This document shows, one piece after another, positions 54,552 through 63,857 of a DNA stretch of 64,000 bases. Both the position numbers and the translations under genes were made by a program. The first letter of the stretch is position 1. Each line of letters starts with the position of its first letter. Source of the stretch: Glycomyces fuscus (lineage in GTDB: Bacteria; Actinomycetota; Actinomycetes; Streptosporangiales; Streptosporangiaceae); assembly GCA_002529455.1 (NCBI GenBank), contig NYMS01000037.1, positions 62,001-126,000 of the forward strand. Direction: 5' to 3'. Below the pieces are notes generated by a model, which made no database searches, was not told the origin of the DNA, and was given only the letters and a program-made list of their open reading frames with translations.

Positions 54552-54739
54552 GTCGTACTCCTTGTCTCACCCCCGCGTCCCACGGGGGAGGCGGGGATCT
54601 TCGCAGACCCCGGGCCGGGACCGACGTGCGGGCGCCCTGCCCCTGCTCCCGGGCTCTGCAAGCAATTGGCACAGATGTCGTACTCCTAGTATGACGGCGG
54701 AGAACACCCAGCGCACAATCGGGGGGTATTTCCTTGCAC

Positions 54740-54991
54740 ATGGGAGGACGACTGGTCCACAGGATCTCTCCTGCGGACATCGGTCGGCGAGTCTCTGTAC
54801 GAATACGCCTCCCCGAGGGCGGGTTCACCGATATCGTCGGTGTCGTGGAGTCCTGGGACGACGGTGTCCTCACCGTGCGCCGACGCGACGGCTCCGCGGT
54901 GGAGGTCGCCGAGTCGGCGATCGCCGCGAGCCGGGTCGTTCCCCCCGTTCCCCCTCGCCGCCGCGGCGGAGACCCGCCGCGCACGCCCTGA
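54740..54991 (+). CDS. Small SH3-like protein related to the N-terminus of Rv0428c-type acetyltransferases
   Basis: An 83-residue protein. ADIGRRVSVRIRLPEGGFTD, VVESWDDGVLTVRRRDGSAV and VAESAIAASRVVP look like the beta-barrel domain that precedes GNAT in Rv0428c-like proteins. Here no acetyltransferase part follows: the frame stops after a basic Pro/Arg tail. The start is uncertain (ATG 54740 or TTG 54734). TAGTAT at 54687-54692 could be its -10. It is divergent from fdxA. Confidence 0.65.
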   Translation: MGGRLVHRISPADIGRRVSVRIRLPEGGFTDIVGVVESWDDGVLTVRRRDGSAVEVAESAIAASRVVPPVPPRRRGGDPPRTP

Positions 54992-55225
54992 ACCCGTGCG
55001 CCCGGGGTTCCACGAAGTGAGGCGGCGCCCGCCCGGCGGGCGTCGCGGGGCGCGCATGTCGCGCCTGGACATTGGCATTCTTCGGCCCCTGCGGGGTAGA
55101 AGACGCACAGTTCCGCAGCGGGTCCAGCCAGCCCGCCGGGGAACCGACAACGAAGCATTGCGCCCCCCGGCGGCACATCCACGCGGAACGGGCGCCGGTA
55201 CGCGGGGAGGTGGTGAGCGCCCGTC

Positions 55226-56587
55226 ATGCGCGAAGCAGTAGCGTCCGCCCTCGCCGAGCTGGCACGCCGGGACGAGCGGGCGGCCGGCATGGCCCGGTCG
55301 GCCCTGGCCGCGCTGGCTCCGGAGCAGGAGATCGAGAGGCTCAACCAGCACGCCGTCCAGCGGTTCTGCTGGTTCGAGCTACCGGTCCACTTCCACGACT
55401 GCGCCGAGGACCGGCTGTTCGCGGTCCGCTCCCTCGGCAACCTCTTCTCCCTCCTCCAGCTGTACCGGTACGCGCAGATCTGCTCGGCGCCCGAGACCGC
55501 GGCGCTGCTCACCGTCTACGACGAGGACCACGCCGCGGGCCTGGCGATGTACGAGCGGCTCATGTGGGAGTCGGGCGTGGAGCCGCCGGACCTGCCCGAG
55601 CTGACCTGGGGGACGGCGGTCGGCGACGCCGAGATCCTGGCCCGCCACGAGACCGCGTCGGCGCTGGAGCTGGCGATCGCCCTGGGCGACGTGCGCCCCG
55701 GCAAGCGCGGGTGGCGGCCCGCCCAGGAGCGGTTCACCCGGTCCTTCCTCACCCAGCCGGACAACCGGGGGCTGAGCCACCTGGACCGGATACGCGAGGA
55801 GCGGGTGCGGTCCTGGCTGAGCTCGTCCGCGCATCCGCACCGCCAGCGCCTGTGGCCGCTGGTGGGGCAGATCATCGCGGGCGCCGACGTGCCGCGCGGC
55901 GCGGAGGCCGCGATGGCGCCGCTGCAGCGGCTGCTGGACCTGGCCGCGGAGGGGATCGCGCTCACCCAGATCGGCTACATCTCGCCGGGCGTGGTGCGCC
56001 AGATGTGCGAGGACTTCGGGTGGCGGACCACCCCCGAGCCGCCGCGCAGCGAGACCGACGCCACCCAGCTGATCGCCCTGCACCAGGCGCTGAGGGGGAT
56101 GCGCGCGGTGCGCCGGTCGGGCCGCCGCCTGGTCCTGACGCGGCGCGGGCGCCAGCTGCGGGAGGACCCCGAGGCGCTGTGGCAGGCGGCCACCGAGACC
56201 CTGTGCCGCACCGGCGGCCTGGACCAGGCCGCGGCGGAGACGCTGCTGGGCATGCTGCTGGCGCGCACGCCCCAGGGCAGCGGCTCGCACGCGCGGCGCG
56301 GCGAGTCGGACGTGGAGGCGGCCGAGAGGGCGCTGACCGAGTCGGGATGGGTGCCGGTGGATCCTCCGGCGGCCTCGGGCAGGCACGCCGCGTCGCACCG
56401 GCGCACCGCGGAGGCCGCCTCGGACCAGGTGCGCGCGCTGGTGATGGCGGTGAGCTGGCTGCTGGAGACCCTGGGCCTGCTCACCGACGACGACGGCGCC
56501 GGGCGCCGGGAGCTGACCGCCCCGGGGCGGGCGTTCGCGATCGCCTGCCTGCACCAGTCGGCGGTGGCGCCCCGGGCCGTGGTCTGA
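55226..56587 (+). CDS. Large soluble protein of unknown function
   Basis: A 453-residue helical protein with good codon bias. LQRLLDLAAEGIALTQIGYI and SPGVVRQMCEDFGW (near 238-265) resemble a winged-helix-like segment found in several actinobacterial hypothetical proteins, and RRSGRRLVLTRRGRQLREDP repeats that look (a wing followed by a helix). I do not recognise a full-length family. It stands alone between the SH3-like gene and the M50-type gene. ATG 55226 is used; GGGGAGG lies 15 bases upstream, a little far. Confidence 0.72.
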   Translation: MREAVASALAELARRDERAAGMARSALAALAPEQEIERLNQHAVQRFCWFELPVHFHDCAEDRLFAVRSLGNLFSLLQLYRYAQICSAPETAALLTVYDEDHAAGLAMYERLMWESGVEPPDLPELTWGTAVGDAEILARHETASALELAIALGDVRPGKRGWRPAQERFTRSFLTQPDNRGLSHLDRIREERVRSWLSSSAHPHRQRLWPLVGQIIAGADVPRGAEAAMAPLQRLLDLAAEGIALTQIGYISPGVVRQMCEDFGWRTTPEPPRSETDATQLIALHQALRGMRAVRRSGRRLVLTRRGRQLREDPEALWQAATETLCRTGGLDQAAAETLLGMLLARTPQGSGSHARRGESDVEAAERALTESGWVPVDPPAASGRHAASHRRTAEAASDQVRALVMAVSWLLETLGLLTDDDGAGRRELTAPGRAFAIACLHQSAVAPRAVV

Positions 56588-56761
56588 CCGCGGGTCGCGC
56601 CGCCTCCGGGGCCCGGGGCGACGGGAACCGTGGTGGGGCCGCGGCCCCGGGAGCGGGCACGCGGCCCCTCCGGCCCCTCCCCTCATCGGCCACCCGCTGC
56701 GAAGGGGTGCCGACCAGGGCCTAACCTGGAGCGCGAGCCACCCGAGACCAGCAGGAGCACC

Positions 56762-57871
56762 ATGCCCGCGCCCGAGCCGCCGCGGAAGGCGGAGACGACC
56801 GACGTGCCCGAGGCCGGCGGGGCAGTCGCCGACCCGTGGGAGCAGATGCCCGAGGACGCCCTCAACCGGCCGGACCTGGGGGAGGACACCGACGGCCCCG
56901 GCGGCGCCGGGGCCTCCGAGACCGGTGCGCGACCGCGGGACGCCGTGGGGGCGGGGGCCCCGGGGTCCCCGCCCGCGAAACCGGACGCCTCCGGGGACGA
57001 CGCGGGGCCGGACTCCTCCGGGGAGGCGGCCTCCGAGGACGGGGCCTCCGAGGGGGACCCGCGGGCCGCACGCCCCGAGAGCTGGGCGGACTTCCTGCCC
57101 AGTCCGGTGTTCCTGCTGCTGCTGGGCCTGACGGGGTTCGCGGGCTGGCTGTCGTGGACCGCCGCGGAGCTGGAGTGGGCCGCCGAGGGCACCAGCGTCA
57201 CCCCGCTGGTCCCGCCGCTGCTCATCCTGCTCGGCTGGATCGTCTCCCTGGCCGTCCACGAGTTCGCGCACGCGCTCGCCGCCTACCTGGCCGGCGACCG
57301 CTCCCTGCGCGGCAGCGCCTACCTGCGGCTCAACCCGTTCGCCTACCGCCAGGCCTTCGCCGGGCTGGTCCTGCCCTCGGCCTACCTGTGCCTCGGCGTC
57401 TTCGGTATGACCGGCCCGCCCACCTACGTGGACTGGGACCGCATCCCCTCCCGGGGCCGCCGCGTCCTGGTGGCGCTCGCCGGACCGCTGGCCAGCCTCC
57501 TGCTGACCGCCGCGCTCGCGGTCGCCGTGTCCGTCCTGGTGCCCCCGGGCAACGACACCACCAACTGGGCGATCTCGGCGATGGCCTTCCTGTGCTTCGC
57601 GAACCTGACGGCCGCCCTGGTCAACCTGCTGCCGGTTCCCGGCCTGGACGGCTTCGAGGTGCTGGCCGCCTGGAAGCGCGGCGGCTGGGTCACCGTGGCG
57701 CGCGACAACGCGCTGTTCGGTTCGGTGGCCGTGTTCGCGATCCTGTGGTTCCCCGGCCTCAACGACCTGCTGGTGAACGCGGTCTACGGCCTGTTCGACC
57801 TGGTGCTGCCCAACCCGGTGTTCCGCGGCATCACCTTCTACGGCGGGCTGCTCCTACAGTTCTGGGCCTGA
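56762..57871 (+). CDS. Site-2-protease-like (M50) zinc membrane protease
   Basis: A 369-residue protein. About 110 disordered acidic residues precede five or six membrane helices. SLAVHEFAHALAAYLAGD (HExxH, near 165) and VNLLPVPGLDGFEV (the NxxPxxxLDG motif) are the two zinc-site motifs of M50 proteases. Such enzymes cut membrane-bound anti-sigma factors or signal peptides. The SigE anti-sigma at 42157 is a possible but unproven target. AGGAG six bases before ATG 56762 sets the start. Repeat copy D follows. Confidence 0.88.
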   Translation: MPAPEPPRKAETTDVPEAGGAVADPWEQMPEDALNRPDLGEDTDGPGGAGASETGARPRDAVGAGAPGSPPAKPDASGDDAGPDSSGEAASEDGASEGDPRAARPESWADFLPSPVFLLLLGLTGFAGWLSWTAAELEWAAEGTSVTPLVPPLLILLGWIVSLAVHEFAHALAAYLAGDRSLRGSAYLRLNPFAYRQAFAGLVLPSAYLCLGVFGMTGPPTYVDWDRIPSRGRRVLVALAGPLASLLLTAALAVAVSVLVPPGNDTTNWAISAMAFLCFANLTAALVNLLPVPGLDGFEVLAAWKRGGWVTVARDNALFGSVAVFAILWFPGLNDLLVNAVYGLFDLVLPNPVFRGITFYGGLLLQFWA

Positions 57872-57909
57872 CCGGGACCGCGTCGGGGAGCGCCCCGAAG
57901 GGCGTTGCC

Positions 57910-58058
57910 CAGGGCCCGTTCACCGAAGGTTCCCGCGTCCGGGGCGCCCGGACAAGGAAAGTGCCGCGCGCAGCTGAGGGCGGTAGCCCGCCCTGGCGCG
58001 GAGCGCTCCCGGCGGGCGACGGGCGGACCGAAGCGCAGCGGAGGTCCACAGGAAACGC
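57910..58058 (-). repeat. Dispersed intergenic repeat, copy D (interrupted)
   Basis: It fills the gap between convergent genes. The hairpin with loop GAAGCGCAGCGGA closed by GGACC/GGTCC is at 58024-58046, and the segment CCGAAGGTTCCCGC with GGGCGCCCGGACA is at 57922-57955. About 70 bases of unrelated sequence separate the two, and the central TCGTTCCTC stem-loop is missing. Confidence 0.65.
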
Positions 58059-58061
58059 CGT

Positions 58062-58622
58062 CTAGCCCTCGCGCCAGGGCCGCGCCTGGTCGGAGGGCCG
58101 TGTCCGCTGGTGGGCACCGCCCTCGGGCGGTGCGCCGGTCCCCGGTGCGGTCCCCGGTGTTCCGGTCCTCCGGGAACCGGACGGCGGCAAGGACGACCAG
58201 CTGCGGATCACGGCGAGCACCAGCACCAGCATCACGCCGAAGAGGTACGCGTTGTGCATGAGGTGGTTCGTGAGCACGAGGTCACCGCCGGGCATGTAGC
58301 CGACCATCGCGATCAGCAGGGCCAGGTAGCCGACCGCGAAGACCGCCGACCCCGAGGTGCGGCGGCTGCCCCACGCGCACAGGCGGCACGCGCAGTACAG
58401 CAGCGCCAGGAAGGCCAGCAGCCCGGCCGCGGCCCCGGCCCGGACCGTCGCACCCGCGTCCCAGTAGCGGGTCAGCCAGCCCGCGCCGGTGGTGCCGAGC
58501 ATGCCCGCCGCGGCGCCGAGCAGCAGCAGGACCACGAGGGTCGCCCCGGTCAGCACCGGTGACAGGAACCCGGCGGAGGTCTCGCCCTCGGCGGGCACGG
58601 CGGTCTCAGGTGTGGTGGTCAC
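58062..58622 (-). CDS. Membrane protein downstream of mshB
   Basis: A 186-residue protein with four membrane helices (for example VLTGATLVVLLLLGAAAG and NAYLFGVMLVLVLAVI) and a polar C-terminal tail. A comparable small membrane protein follows mshB in mycobacteria (Rv1171); function is unknown. TACCCT (58630-58635) lies seven bases before the GTG and no ribosome site is seen, so it may be leaderless. It is 37 bases after mshB. Confidence 0.78.
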   Translation of the reverse strand: MTTTPETAVPAEGETSAGFLSPVLTGATLVVLLLLGAAAGMLGTTGAGWLTRYWDAGATVRAGAAAGLLAFLALLYCACRLCAWGSRRTSGSAVFAVGYLALLIAMVGYMPGGDLVLTNHLMHNAYLFGVMLVLVLAVIRSWSSLPPSGSRRTGTPGTAPGTGAPPEGGAHQRTRPSDQARPWREG

Positions 58623-58659
58623 AGCGACGAGGGTAGACGCTCGGCCCCACCGGTGGCGG

Positions 58660-59526
58660 TCACAGCCCGGCGAACAGGTCGGTCTCGTACTCGCCGGGGC
58701 GGGTGCGCGGCGGCGGCCCCGCCAGCAGGGTGAAGTACTCCACCGCGTCGATCTCCTGGGCGATGCCGTTGGACAGGGCGAAGCGCTCGCCCTCCACGGT
58801 GATCTGGGTGGCGTGGGAGCGCATCGCGAGCGTCTTGGCCGCCCAGTGGTCGGTGGCGTCCACACGGGTGGTCACCGCCGCGTCGGGGGTGCCCCGGGCG
58901 ATGTCGGACACCCGGGCGGGAGGGGTGAAGGGGCCGGACTCCTCGTTGAGCCTGGCGATGGACTCCTCGATGCGCGAGACCGGCTGGGCGATCGCGTAGA
59001 GCTTGTGGACCTGCCAGGGCGTGCCGGGCATGGAACGCTCCCCCGCCCGGCGGAAGGCCCGACGGGTGACCCGGTGCGCCTGGATGTGGTCGGGGTGCCC
59101 GTAGCCGCCGTGCTCGTCGTAGCTGACCAGCACGTGCGGGCGGACCTCGCGGATGACCTCCGCCAGGAGCGTGGCCGCCTCCTCCACGTCCGCGCCCCAG
59201 AACGCCCCGGGGCGGTCGTTGGTCGGCGCGCCCGTCATCCCCGAGTCCCGGTAGCGGCCGGGGCCGCCCAGGAAGCGGTGGTCACGCACGCCGAGGGCCA
59301 GACAGGCCTTGTCCAGCTCACCGGTCCGGTGCTCGCCGAGGGTGTCGTCGCGGTCGGAGGCCAGGTGCGCGAGGTCCTCGGGGATGACCTCGCCCTCCTC
59401 CCCCAGCGTGCAGGTCACCAGGGTGACACCGGCCCCCTCGGCCGCGTACTTGGCCAGGGTCGCTCCGGTGACGATGCTCTCGTCGTCGGGGTGCGCGTGC
59501 ACCATCATCAGTCGCCTGTCAGTCAC
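58660..59526 (-). CDS. mshB: N-acetyl-1-D-myo-inosityl-2-amino-2-deoxy-alpha-D-glucopyranoside deacetylase (mycothiol)
   Basis: A 288-residue LmbE-fold metalloenzyme. [20 protein letters not shown] holds zinc ligands His12 and Asp15 and catalytic Asp14; [15 protein letters not shown] holds the third ligand His. [20 protein letters not shown] is specific for MshB. It deacetylates GlcNAc-inositol in mycothiol synthesis. The GTG at 59526 has TATCGT seven bases upstream and no ribosome site. Together with fdxA and dapC it keeps the actinobacterial gene order. Confidence 0.93.
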   Translation of the reverse strand: MTDRRLMMVHAHPDDESIVTGATLAKYAAEGAGVTLVTCTLGEEGEVIPEDLAHLASDRDDTLGEHRTGELDKACLALGVRDHRFLGGPGRYRDSGMTGAPTNDRPGAFWGADVEEAATLLAEVIREVRPHVLVSYDEHGGYGHPDHIQAHRVTRRAFRRAGERSMPGTPWQVHKLYAIAQPVSRIEESIARLNEESGPFTPPARVSDIARGTPDAAVTTRVDATDHWAAKTLAMRSHATQITVEGERFALSNGIAQEIDAVEYFTLLAGPPPRTRPGEYETDLFAGL

Positions 59527-59763
59527 GTAGCGAACGATACCGGTCGCAACCGCGCGCCGACTCCCCCCACCGCACACCCCGCGCGGGGACCCCGCGCCGC
59601 CTCCCCGGCGCCCTCCCCCGGTGCTCCCGCACCGTTGCGGCGCTCCTCCCGGCCCGGGCACCGCGTCCTCCGCACCGCTCCCCTGCCGCGCGGGAGCGGC
59701 GGGCCCGCGTCCGCGCCGCTGACCGGCTCCCCGGACGGACGCGACATGGGACACAATCGGCCT

Positions 59764-61959
59764 ATGAGCTTTCCTCGCCAACAGGCCCGCACACAGCGCT
59801 TCTCGATCGGTGTCCCCCGCGCGTTCCAGATCTCGCCGGACGGACGGCGCGTCGCCTTCCTCCGGGGGCGCGACGGGGTGGACACGGCCACCTGCCTGTG
59901 GGTGCACGACACGGAGGCGGGAACGGACACGGTGGTCGCCGACCCCCGGGCCCTGGGCGCCGACGACGAGGACCTTCCGCCCGAGGAGCGGGCCCGCCGC
60001 GAGCGGCTGCGCGAGAGCGGCGGCGGGATCGTGTCGTACTCGGTGGACGAGGCGTTCACCCGCGCCGTGTTCACCCTGTCGGGGCGGCTGTTCTACGTCG
60101 ACCTGGTCGGCGACGACACCGCCCCCCGCGAACTGCCCGCCGCCACTCCCGTCGTGGACCCGCGCGTCAGCCCCGCGGGCGACCGGATCGCCTACGTCAG
60201 CGGCGGCGCGGTGCGCGTCCTCGACATCGCCGCCGCCGAGCCCGACCACGGTGACCGACCGGTGGCCGAACCGGACGGCCCCGACGTCACGTGGGGCCTG
60301 GCCGAGCTGGTGGCCGCCGAGGAGATGGGGCGCTACCGGGGCTTCTGGTGGGCGCCGGACGGCTCCGCGCTCGCCGTCGCGCGCGTGGACGAGTCCGGGG
60401 TGAACACCTGGTACGTGTCCGACCCCGGCAACCCTGGCCTGGAGCCGACGGCCCTGCGCTACCCGCCCGCGGGCGGCGCCAACGCCGACGTGCGCCTGGC
60501 CGTGTTCCCGGTCGGCCCGGCCGGGGGCGGGCGGCCCGAACCGGTCTGGGTGGAGTGGGACCGCGAGGCCCTGCCCTACCTGGCGACGGTCGGCTGGACG
60601 ACCGGACCGGACGGCACGCCGACCGTGGTGTTCACCGCGCAGAGCCGCGACCAGCGCACGCTGACCCTGTTCAGCGCCGACCCCGCGACCGGGCTGGTCG
60701 CGGAGTCGCGCACCGAGTCCGACGGCGTGTGGGTCGAGCTGATGCCGGGCGTGCCCGCCTACACCGGCGCGGGCGACCTGGTGTGGATCGGCCGCGAGGC
60801 CGGGGGTGAGCGCCGGGTCTACGTCGGCGACGCGCCGGTCAGCCCCGCGGACGTGTACGTGCGCGGCGTGGTGGACGTGGACGGCGACCGGATCCTGTAC
60901 TCGGGCTCGCCCGCCGGGAGCCCCGGCGACGTGTCGCTGTGGCTGGTCGAGCTGGACACGGGCCTGGCCGCGCCGGTGGAGGTGCCCGGGCACGGGTGCA
61001 GCAGGTCCGCCGACTCGGGCGCGCACAGCGGCCTGCGCTCGGGGCGGCTGCGCGGGGACACGCTGGTGGTGCAGCACCGGTCGATGGACTTCCCCGGCAC
61101 GCGCACGGTGGTGCTGCGCGGCGCCGGTACCGAGACGCGCAGGGCCTGCTCCGAGATCGAGAGCCTGGCCGAGGCCCCGGACCTGCCGGAACCGCGGGTG
61201 GAGTTCTGGCGCGCCGGTGAGCGCCGGATCCCGAGCGCCCTGGTGCTGCCGTCCTGGTACCGGGAGGAGCTGCGCCCGCTGCCGGTGCTGATGGCGCCCT
61301 ACGGCGGCCCGCACGCCCAGCGGGTGCTCAACGCGCGCGGGGCGTACCTGACCGCCCAGTGGTACGCCGAGCAGGGCTTCGCTGTGCTCATCGCGGACGG
61401 CCGGGGCACTCCGGGCCTGGGGGTGGAGTGGGAGCAGAGCGTCCACCTCGACCTGGCCTCGCCGGTCCTGGAGGACCAGGTGGCGGCACTGGAGGACGCC
61501 GCGGAGCGGTTCGACTGCCTGGACGTGTCCCGTGTGGGCATCCACGGCTGGTCGTTCGGCGGGTACCTGGCGGCGCTGGCGGTGCTGCGCCGCCCCGACG
61601 TGTTCCACGCGGCGGTGGCGGGCGCGCCGGTCATCGACTGGGAGCTGTACGACACCCACTACACCGAGCGCTACCTGGGCACCCCCGGGGGCGACCCGCA
61701 GGTGTACGCGCGCAGCTCGCTGCTGGCGGAGGCGGGCAGGCTGGAGCGCCCGCTGATGATGATCCACGGACTGGCGGACGACAACGTGGCCTTCGCGCAC
61801 ACGCAGCGGATGTCGTCGGCGCTGATGGCGGCGGGGCGCCCGCACACGGTGCTGCCGCTGTCGGGGGTGACGCACTCGCCCTCGGACCCGACGGTCGCGG
61901 AGAACCTGATGCTGCTCCAGGTGGAGTTCCTCAAGGAGAACCTCCGCGGCGAGGGGTAG
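59764..61959 (+). CDS. S9-family prolyl oligopeptidase (dipeptidyl peptidase IV type)
   Basis: A 731-residue cytosolic serine peptidase. A beta-propeller (about 15-440, [35 protein letters not shown]) carries the Glu pair region [10 protein letters not shown]. The hydrolase domain has [14 protein letters not shown] (catalytic Ser near 599), IHGLADDNV (Asp) and SGVTHSPSD (His). It removes dipeptides or short peptides with Pro/Ala. CACAAT six bases before ATG 59764 suggests a leaderless start; an ATG 18 bases upstream is in frame. Confidence 0.92.
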   Translation: MSFPRQQARTQRFSIGVPRAFQISPDGRRVAFLRGRDGVDTATCLWVHDTEAGTDTVVADPRALGADDEDLPPEERARRERLRESGGGIVSYSVDEAFTRAVFTLSGRLFYVDLVGDDTAPRELPAATPVVDPRVSPAGDRIAYVSGGAVRVLDIAAAEPDHGDRPVAEPDGPDVTWGLAELVAAEEMGRYRGFWWAPDGSALAVARVDESGVNTWYVSDPGNPGLEPTALRYPPAGGANADVRLAVFPVGPAGGGRPEPVWVEWDREALPYLATVGWTTGPDGTPTVVFTAQSRDQRTLTLFSADPATGLVAESRTESDGVWVELMPGVPAYTGAGDLVWIGREAGGERRVYVGDAPVSPADVYVRGVVDVDGDRILYSGSPAGSPGDVSLWLVELDTGLAAPVEVPGHGCSRSADSGAHSGLRSGRLRGDTLVVQHRSMDFPGTRTVVLRGAGTETRRACSEIESLAEAPDLPEPRVEFWRAGERRIPSALVLPSWYREELRPLPVLMAPYGGPHAQRVLNARGAYLTAQWYAEQGFAVLIADGRGTPGLGVEWEQSVHLDLASPVLEDQVAALEDAAERFDCLDVSRVGIHGWSFGGYLAALAVLRRPDVFHAAVAGAPVIDWELYDTHYTERYLGTPGGDPQVYARSSLLAEAGRLERPLMMIHGLADDNVAFAHTQRMSSALMAAGRPHTVLPLSGVTHSPSDPTVAENLMLLQVEFLKENLRGEG

Positions 61960-61970
61960 CGACCGCCCCG

Positions 61971-62006
61971 CCCGGTGCCGCGCGCCCTCCCGCGCGCGGC
62001 ACCGGG
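61971..62006 (+). terminator. Terminator after the S9 peptidase
   Basis: A perfect 15 bp stem (61971-61985 with 61992-62006) with a 6-base loop, 11 bases after the stop. Confidence 0.8.
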
Positions 62007-62116
62007 GACGCGCCGGCCGCTCCCCCGCGCGGCTACACGGCCGGCCGGGGACCCGCGCCGTAGCGCACCGTCCGCCCCGCCCGGCCTCTCCCGCGCCCCG
62101 GGCATAACCTGGCCGT

Positions 62117-62500
62117 ATGCGTTCCTCCACGGTGCCACTCGCCCTCGCCGCACTGCTGGCAGACCTGGTCTGCGTGCTCGCCTTCGTCGTGATCGGCAGG
62201 ACCGACCACGGGACCGGCACGGCCCTGGCCGAGATCGCCCGGACCGCGTGGCCGTTCGCCGCCGGGACGGTCCTGGGCTGGGTGGTCACCCTCGCGTGGA
62301 CCGCCCCCGCCCGAGTCTGGCCGACGGGCGTGTTCGTGTGGGCCGTGACCGTGGCCGGGGGGATGGCGCTGCGCGTGTTCCTCGGGGAGGGGGCCCCGCT
62401 CAGCTTCGTCATCGTCACCTCCCTGTTCCTCGCCGCGACCATGCTCGGCTGGCGCGCGGTGGCACTCCTTGTCACGAAGAGGCGACAGGGCGGCACCTGA
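62117..62500 (+). CDS. DUF3054 membrane protein
   Basis: A 127-residue protein with four membrane helices ([72 protein letters not shown]), the length and layout of DUF3054. Function is unknown. TAACCT lies six bases before the ATG, so it may be leaderless. Confidence 0.87.
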   Translation: MRSSTVPLALAALLADLVCVLAFVVIGRTDHGTGTALAEIARTAWPFAAGTVLGWVVTLAWTAPARVWPTGVFVWAVTVAGGMALRVFLGEGAPLSFVIVTSLFLAATMLGWRAVALLVTKRRQGGT

Positions 62501-62547
62501 GGGGGAAGACTGGGGATAGGACGCAACCTCCCCCGAAGGAGCCCCCC

Positions 62548-62937
62548 ATGGCCGACCCCGTCACCCTCGCCATCGCCACCGCCGTCGTCACCGGCGCGGT
62601 CGGCAAGATCACCGAGGCGGCGAGCGAGGGCGCCGTCACCGCCTTCAAGGCCCTGCGCAAGGCGGTCTTCGCGCGCTTCCGCTCGGACCCCGAGTCCCAG
62701 GAGGTCCTGGACGACGCCCTCCTGGAGCCGGAGGACGGCGAGGCGCTGGCCGCCTTCGCCGAGCGCCTGGAGCGGGTCGAGCGCGAGGACCCCGCCATCC
62801 GCGGACTGATGGAGGAACTGCGCGGCGAGGTCGCCCAGGAGGGCGACGGGGCCGTGTACAACAGCATCCAGGGGGACGTCAGCGGCAGGGCGCGCGTGTT
62901 CCAGGGCAGGGACTTCCACGGGGACATCACCTTCTGA
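62548..62937 (+). CDS. Small helical protein with C-terminal amyloid-signalling (BASS/RHIM-like) motif
   Basis: A 129-residue protein. The N-terminus ([20 protein letters not shown], then a basic [15 protein letters not shown]) is hydrophobic to amphipathic, like membrane-active HeLo or Bell domains. A charged helical part (about 50-100) follows. The last 28 residues, [14 protein letters not shown] and [11 protein letters not shown], show the alternating Gly, Val and Gln pattern of bacterial amyloid signalling sequences that pass activation from NLR/STAND receptors to cell-death effectors. GAAGGAG six bases before ATG 62548 sets the start. No STAND receptor lies in the window. The identity is by pattern only. 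Confidence 0.7.
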   Translation: MADPVTLAIATAVVTGAVGKITEAASEGAVTAFKALRKAVFARFRSDPESQEVLDDALLEPEDGEALAAFAERLERVEREDPAIRGLMEELRGEVAQEGDGAVYNSIQGDVSGRARVFQGRDFHGDITF

Positions 62938-63053
62938 CGCCCCCTCCCGCCCGGGTGCGGGGGCCGGCGCACGGAACCGCCCGCGAGGGCGTGGGCGCCC
63001 TCACCCGGGAGAGGGAGGAGGCCCCACCGCGGAGCGTTCGTAAGCTGGAAAAG

Positions 63054-63806
63054 ATGAACGAGCACCCCGCACCCCAGACCCCTTCCTCCGGCGCCGCCCG
63101 CGGTCCCGCCTCCCGCGCGCCCGCGGACGGCGCCGACGAGGACGAGGCCCGCGAGGTGGGCGTGGGCCCGTGGACCGGCCCCTGGCCCGAGGGCGACCAC
63201 TACGACCCCGAACTGCTGGCCGGGGGCGACCGCCGCAACGTCGTGGACCGCTACCGCTACTGGCGGCGCGAGGCGATCGTGGCCGACCTCGACACCGTGC
63301 GCCACCCCTTCCACGTCGCCGTGGAGAACTGGACGCACGACTTCAACATCGGCTCGGTCGTGCGCACCGCCAACGCGTTCGGGTGCGCGGCCGTGCACAT
63401 CGTGGGCCGCCGGCGCTGGAACAAGCGCGGCGCGATGGTGACCGACCGCTACCAGCACGTCCACCACCACCCCGACACGGAGGCGCTGGTGGCGTGGGCC
63501 CAGGAGCGCGGACTGCCGCTGCTCGGTGTGGACAACCTGCCGGGCTCGGTGCCCCTGGAGACCTATCCGCTGCCCAGGAACGCGGTGCTGGTGTTCGGGC
63601 AGGAGGGCCCGGGGCTGTCGGAGGAGGTGCGGCGGGTGTGCCGGGCGGTGCTGTCGATCTCCCAGTTCGGTTCGACCCGGTCGATCAACGCCGGGGCCGC
63701 GGCCGCGATCGCCATGCACGCCTGGGTGCGGGCCCACGTGTTCGACCAGCCGGTCCCGGCCGCGCTTTCCACGGGCGCCCCGACCCCCACCACGGCGCTG
63801 TCGTGA
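63054..63806 (+). CDS. TrmH/SpoU-family RNA 2'-O-methyltransferase
   Basis: A 250-residue SPOUT methyltransferase. About 55 acidic N-terminal residues are followed by ENWTHDFNIGSVVRTANAFG (motif 1, with the RNA-active Asn and Arg), VLVFGQEGPGLSEEV (motif 2) and SISQFGSTRSINAGAAAAIA (motif 3 with the SAM knot). It probably methylates a tRNA or rRNA ribose. TAAGCT lies seven bases before ATG 63054, with GGAAAAG between. Confidence 0.9.
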   Translation: MNEHPAPQTPSSGAARGPASRAPADGADEDEAREVGVGPWTGPWPEGDHYDPELLAGGDRRNVVDRYRYWRREAIVADLDTVRHPFHVAVENWTHDFNIGSVVRTANAFGCAAVHIVGRRRWNKRGAMVTDRYQHVHHHPDTEALVAWAQERGLPLLGVDNLPGSVPLETYPLPRNAVLVFGQEGPGLSEEVRRVCRAVLSISQFGSTRSINAGAAAAIAMHAWVRAHVFDQPVPAALSTGAPTPTTALS

Positions 63807-63857
63807 TGGTTCCGTGATCTACCATGGGCGAAAGACCCCTATCAGAGAGATTCCGGG

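Noticed and set aside
58489..59763. A long N-terminal extension of the S9 peptidase
   Set aside because: It is antisense to mshB and has no similarity; the family N-terminus starts right after ATG 59764.
58660..62919. A 1419-codon minus-strand open frame
   Set aside because: Only its last 288 codons are a gene (mshB). The rest is antisense to the S9 peptidase, DUF3054 and amyloid-motif genes.
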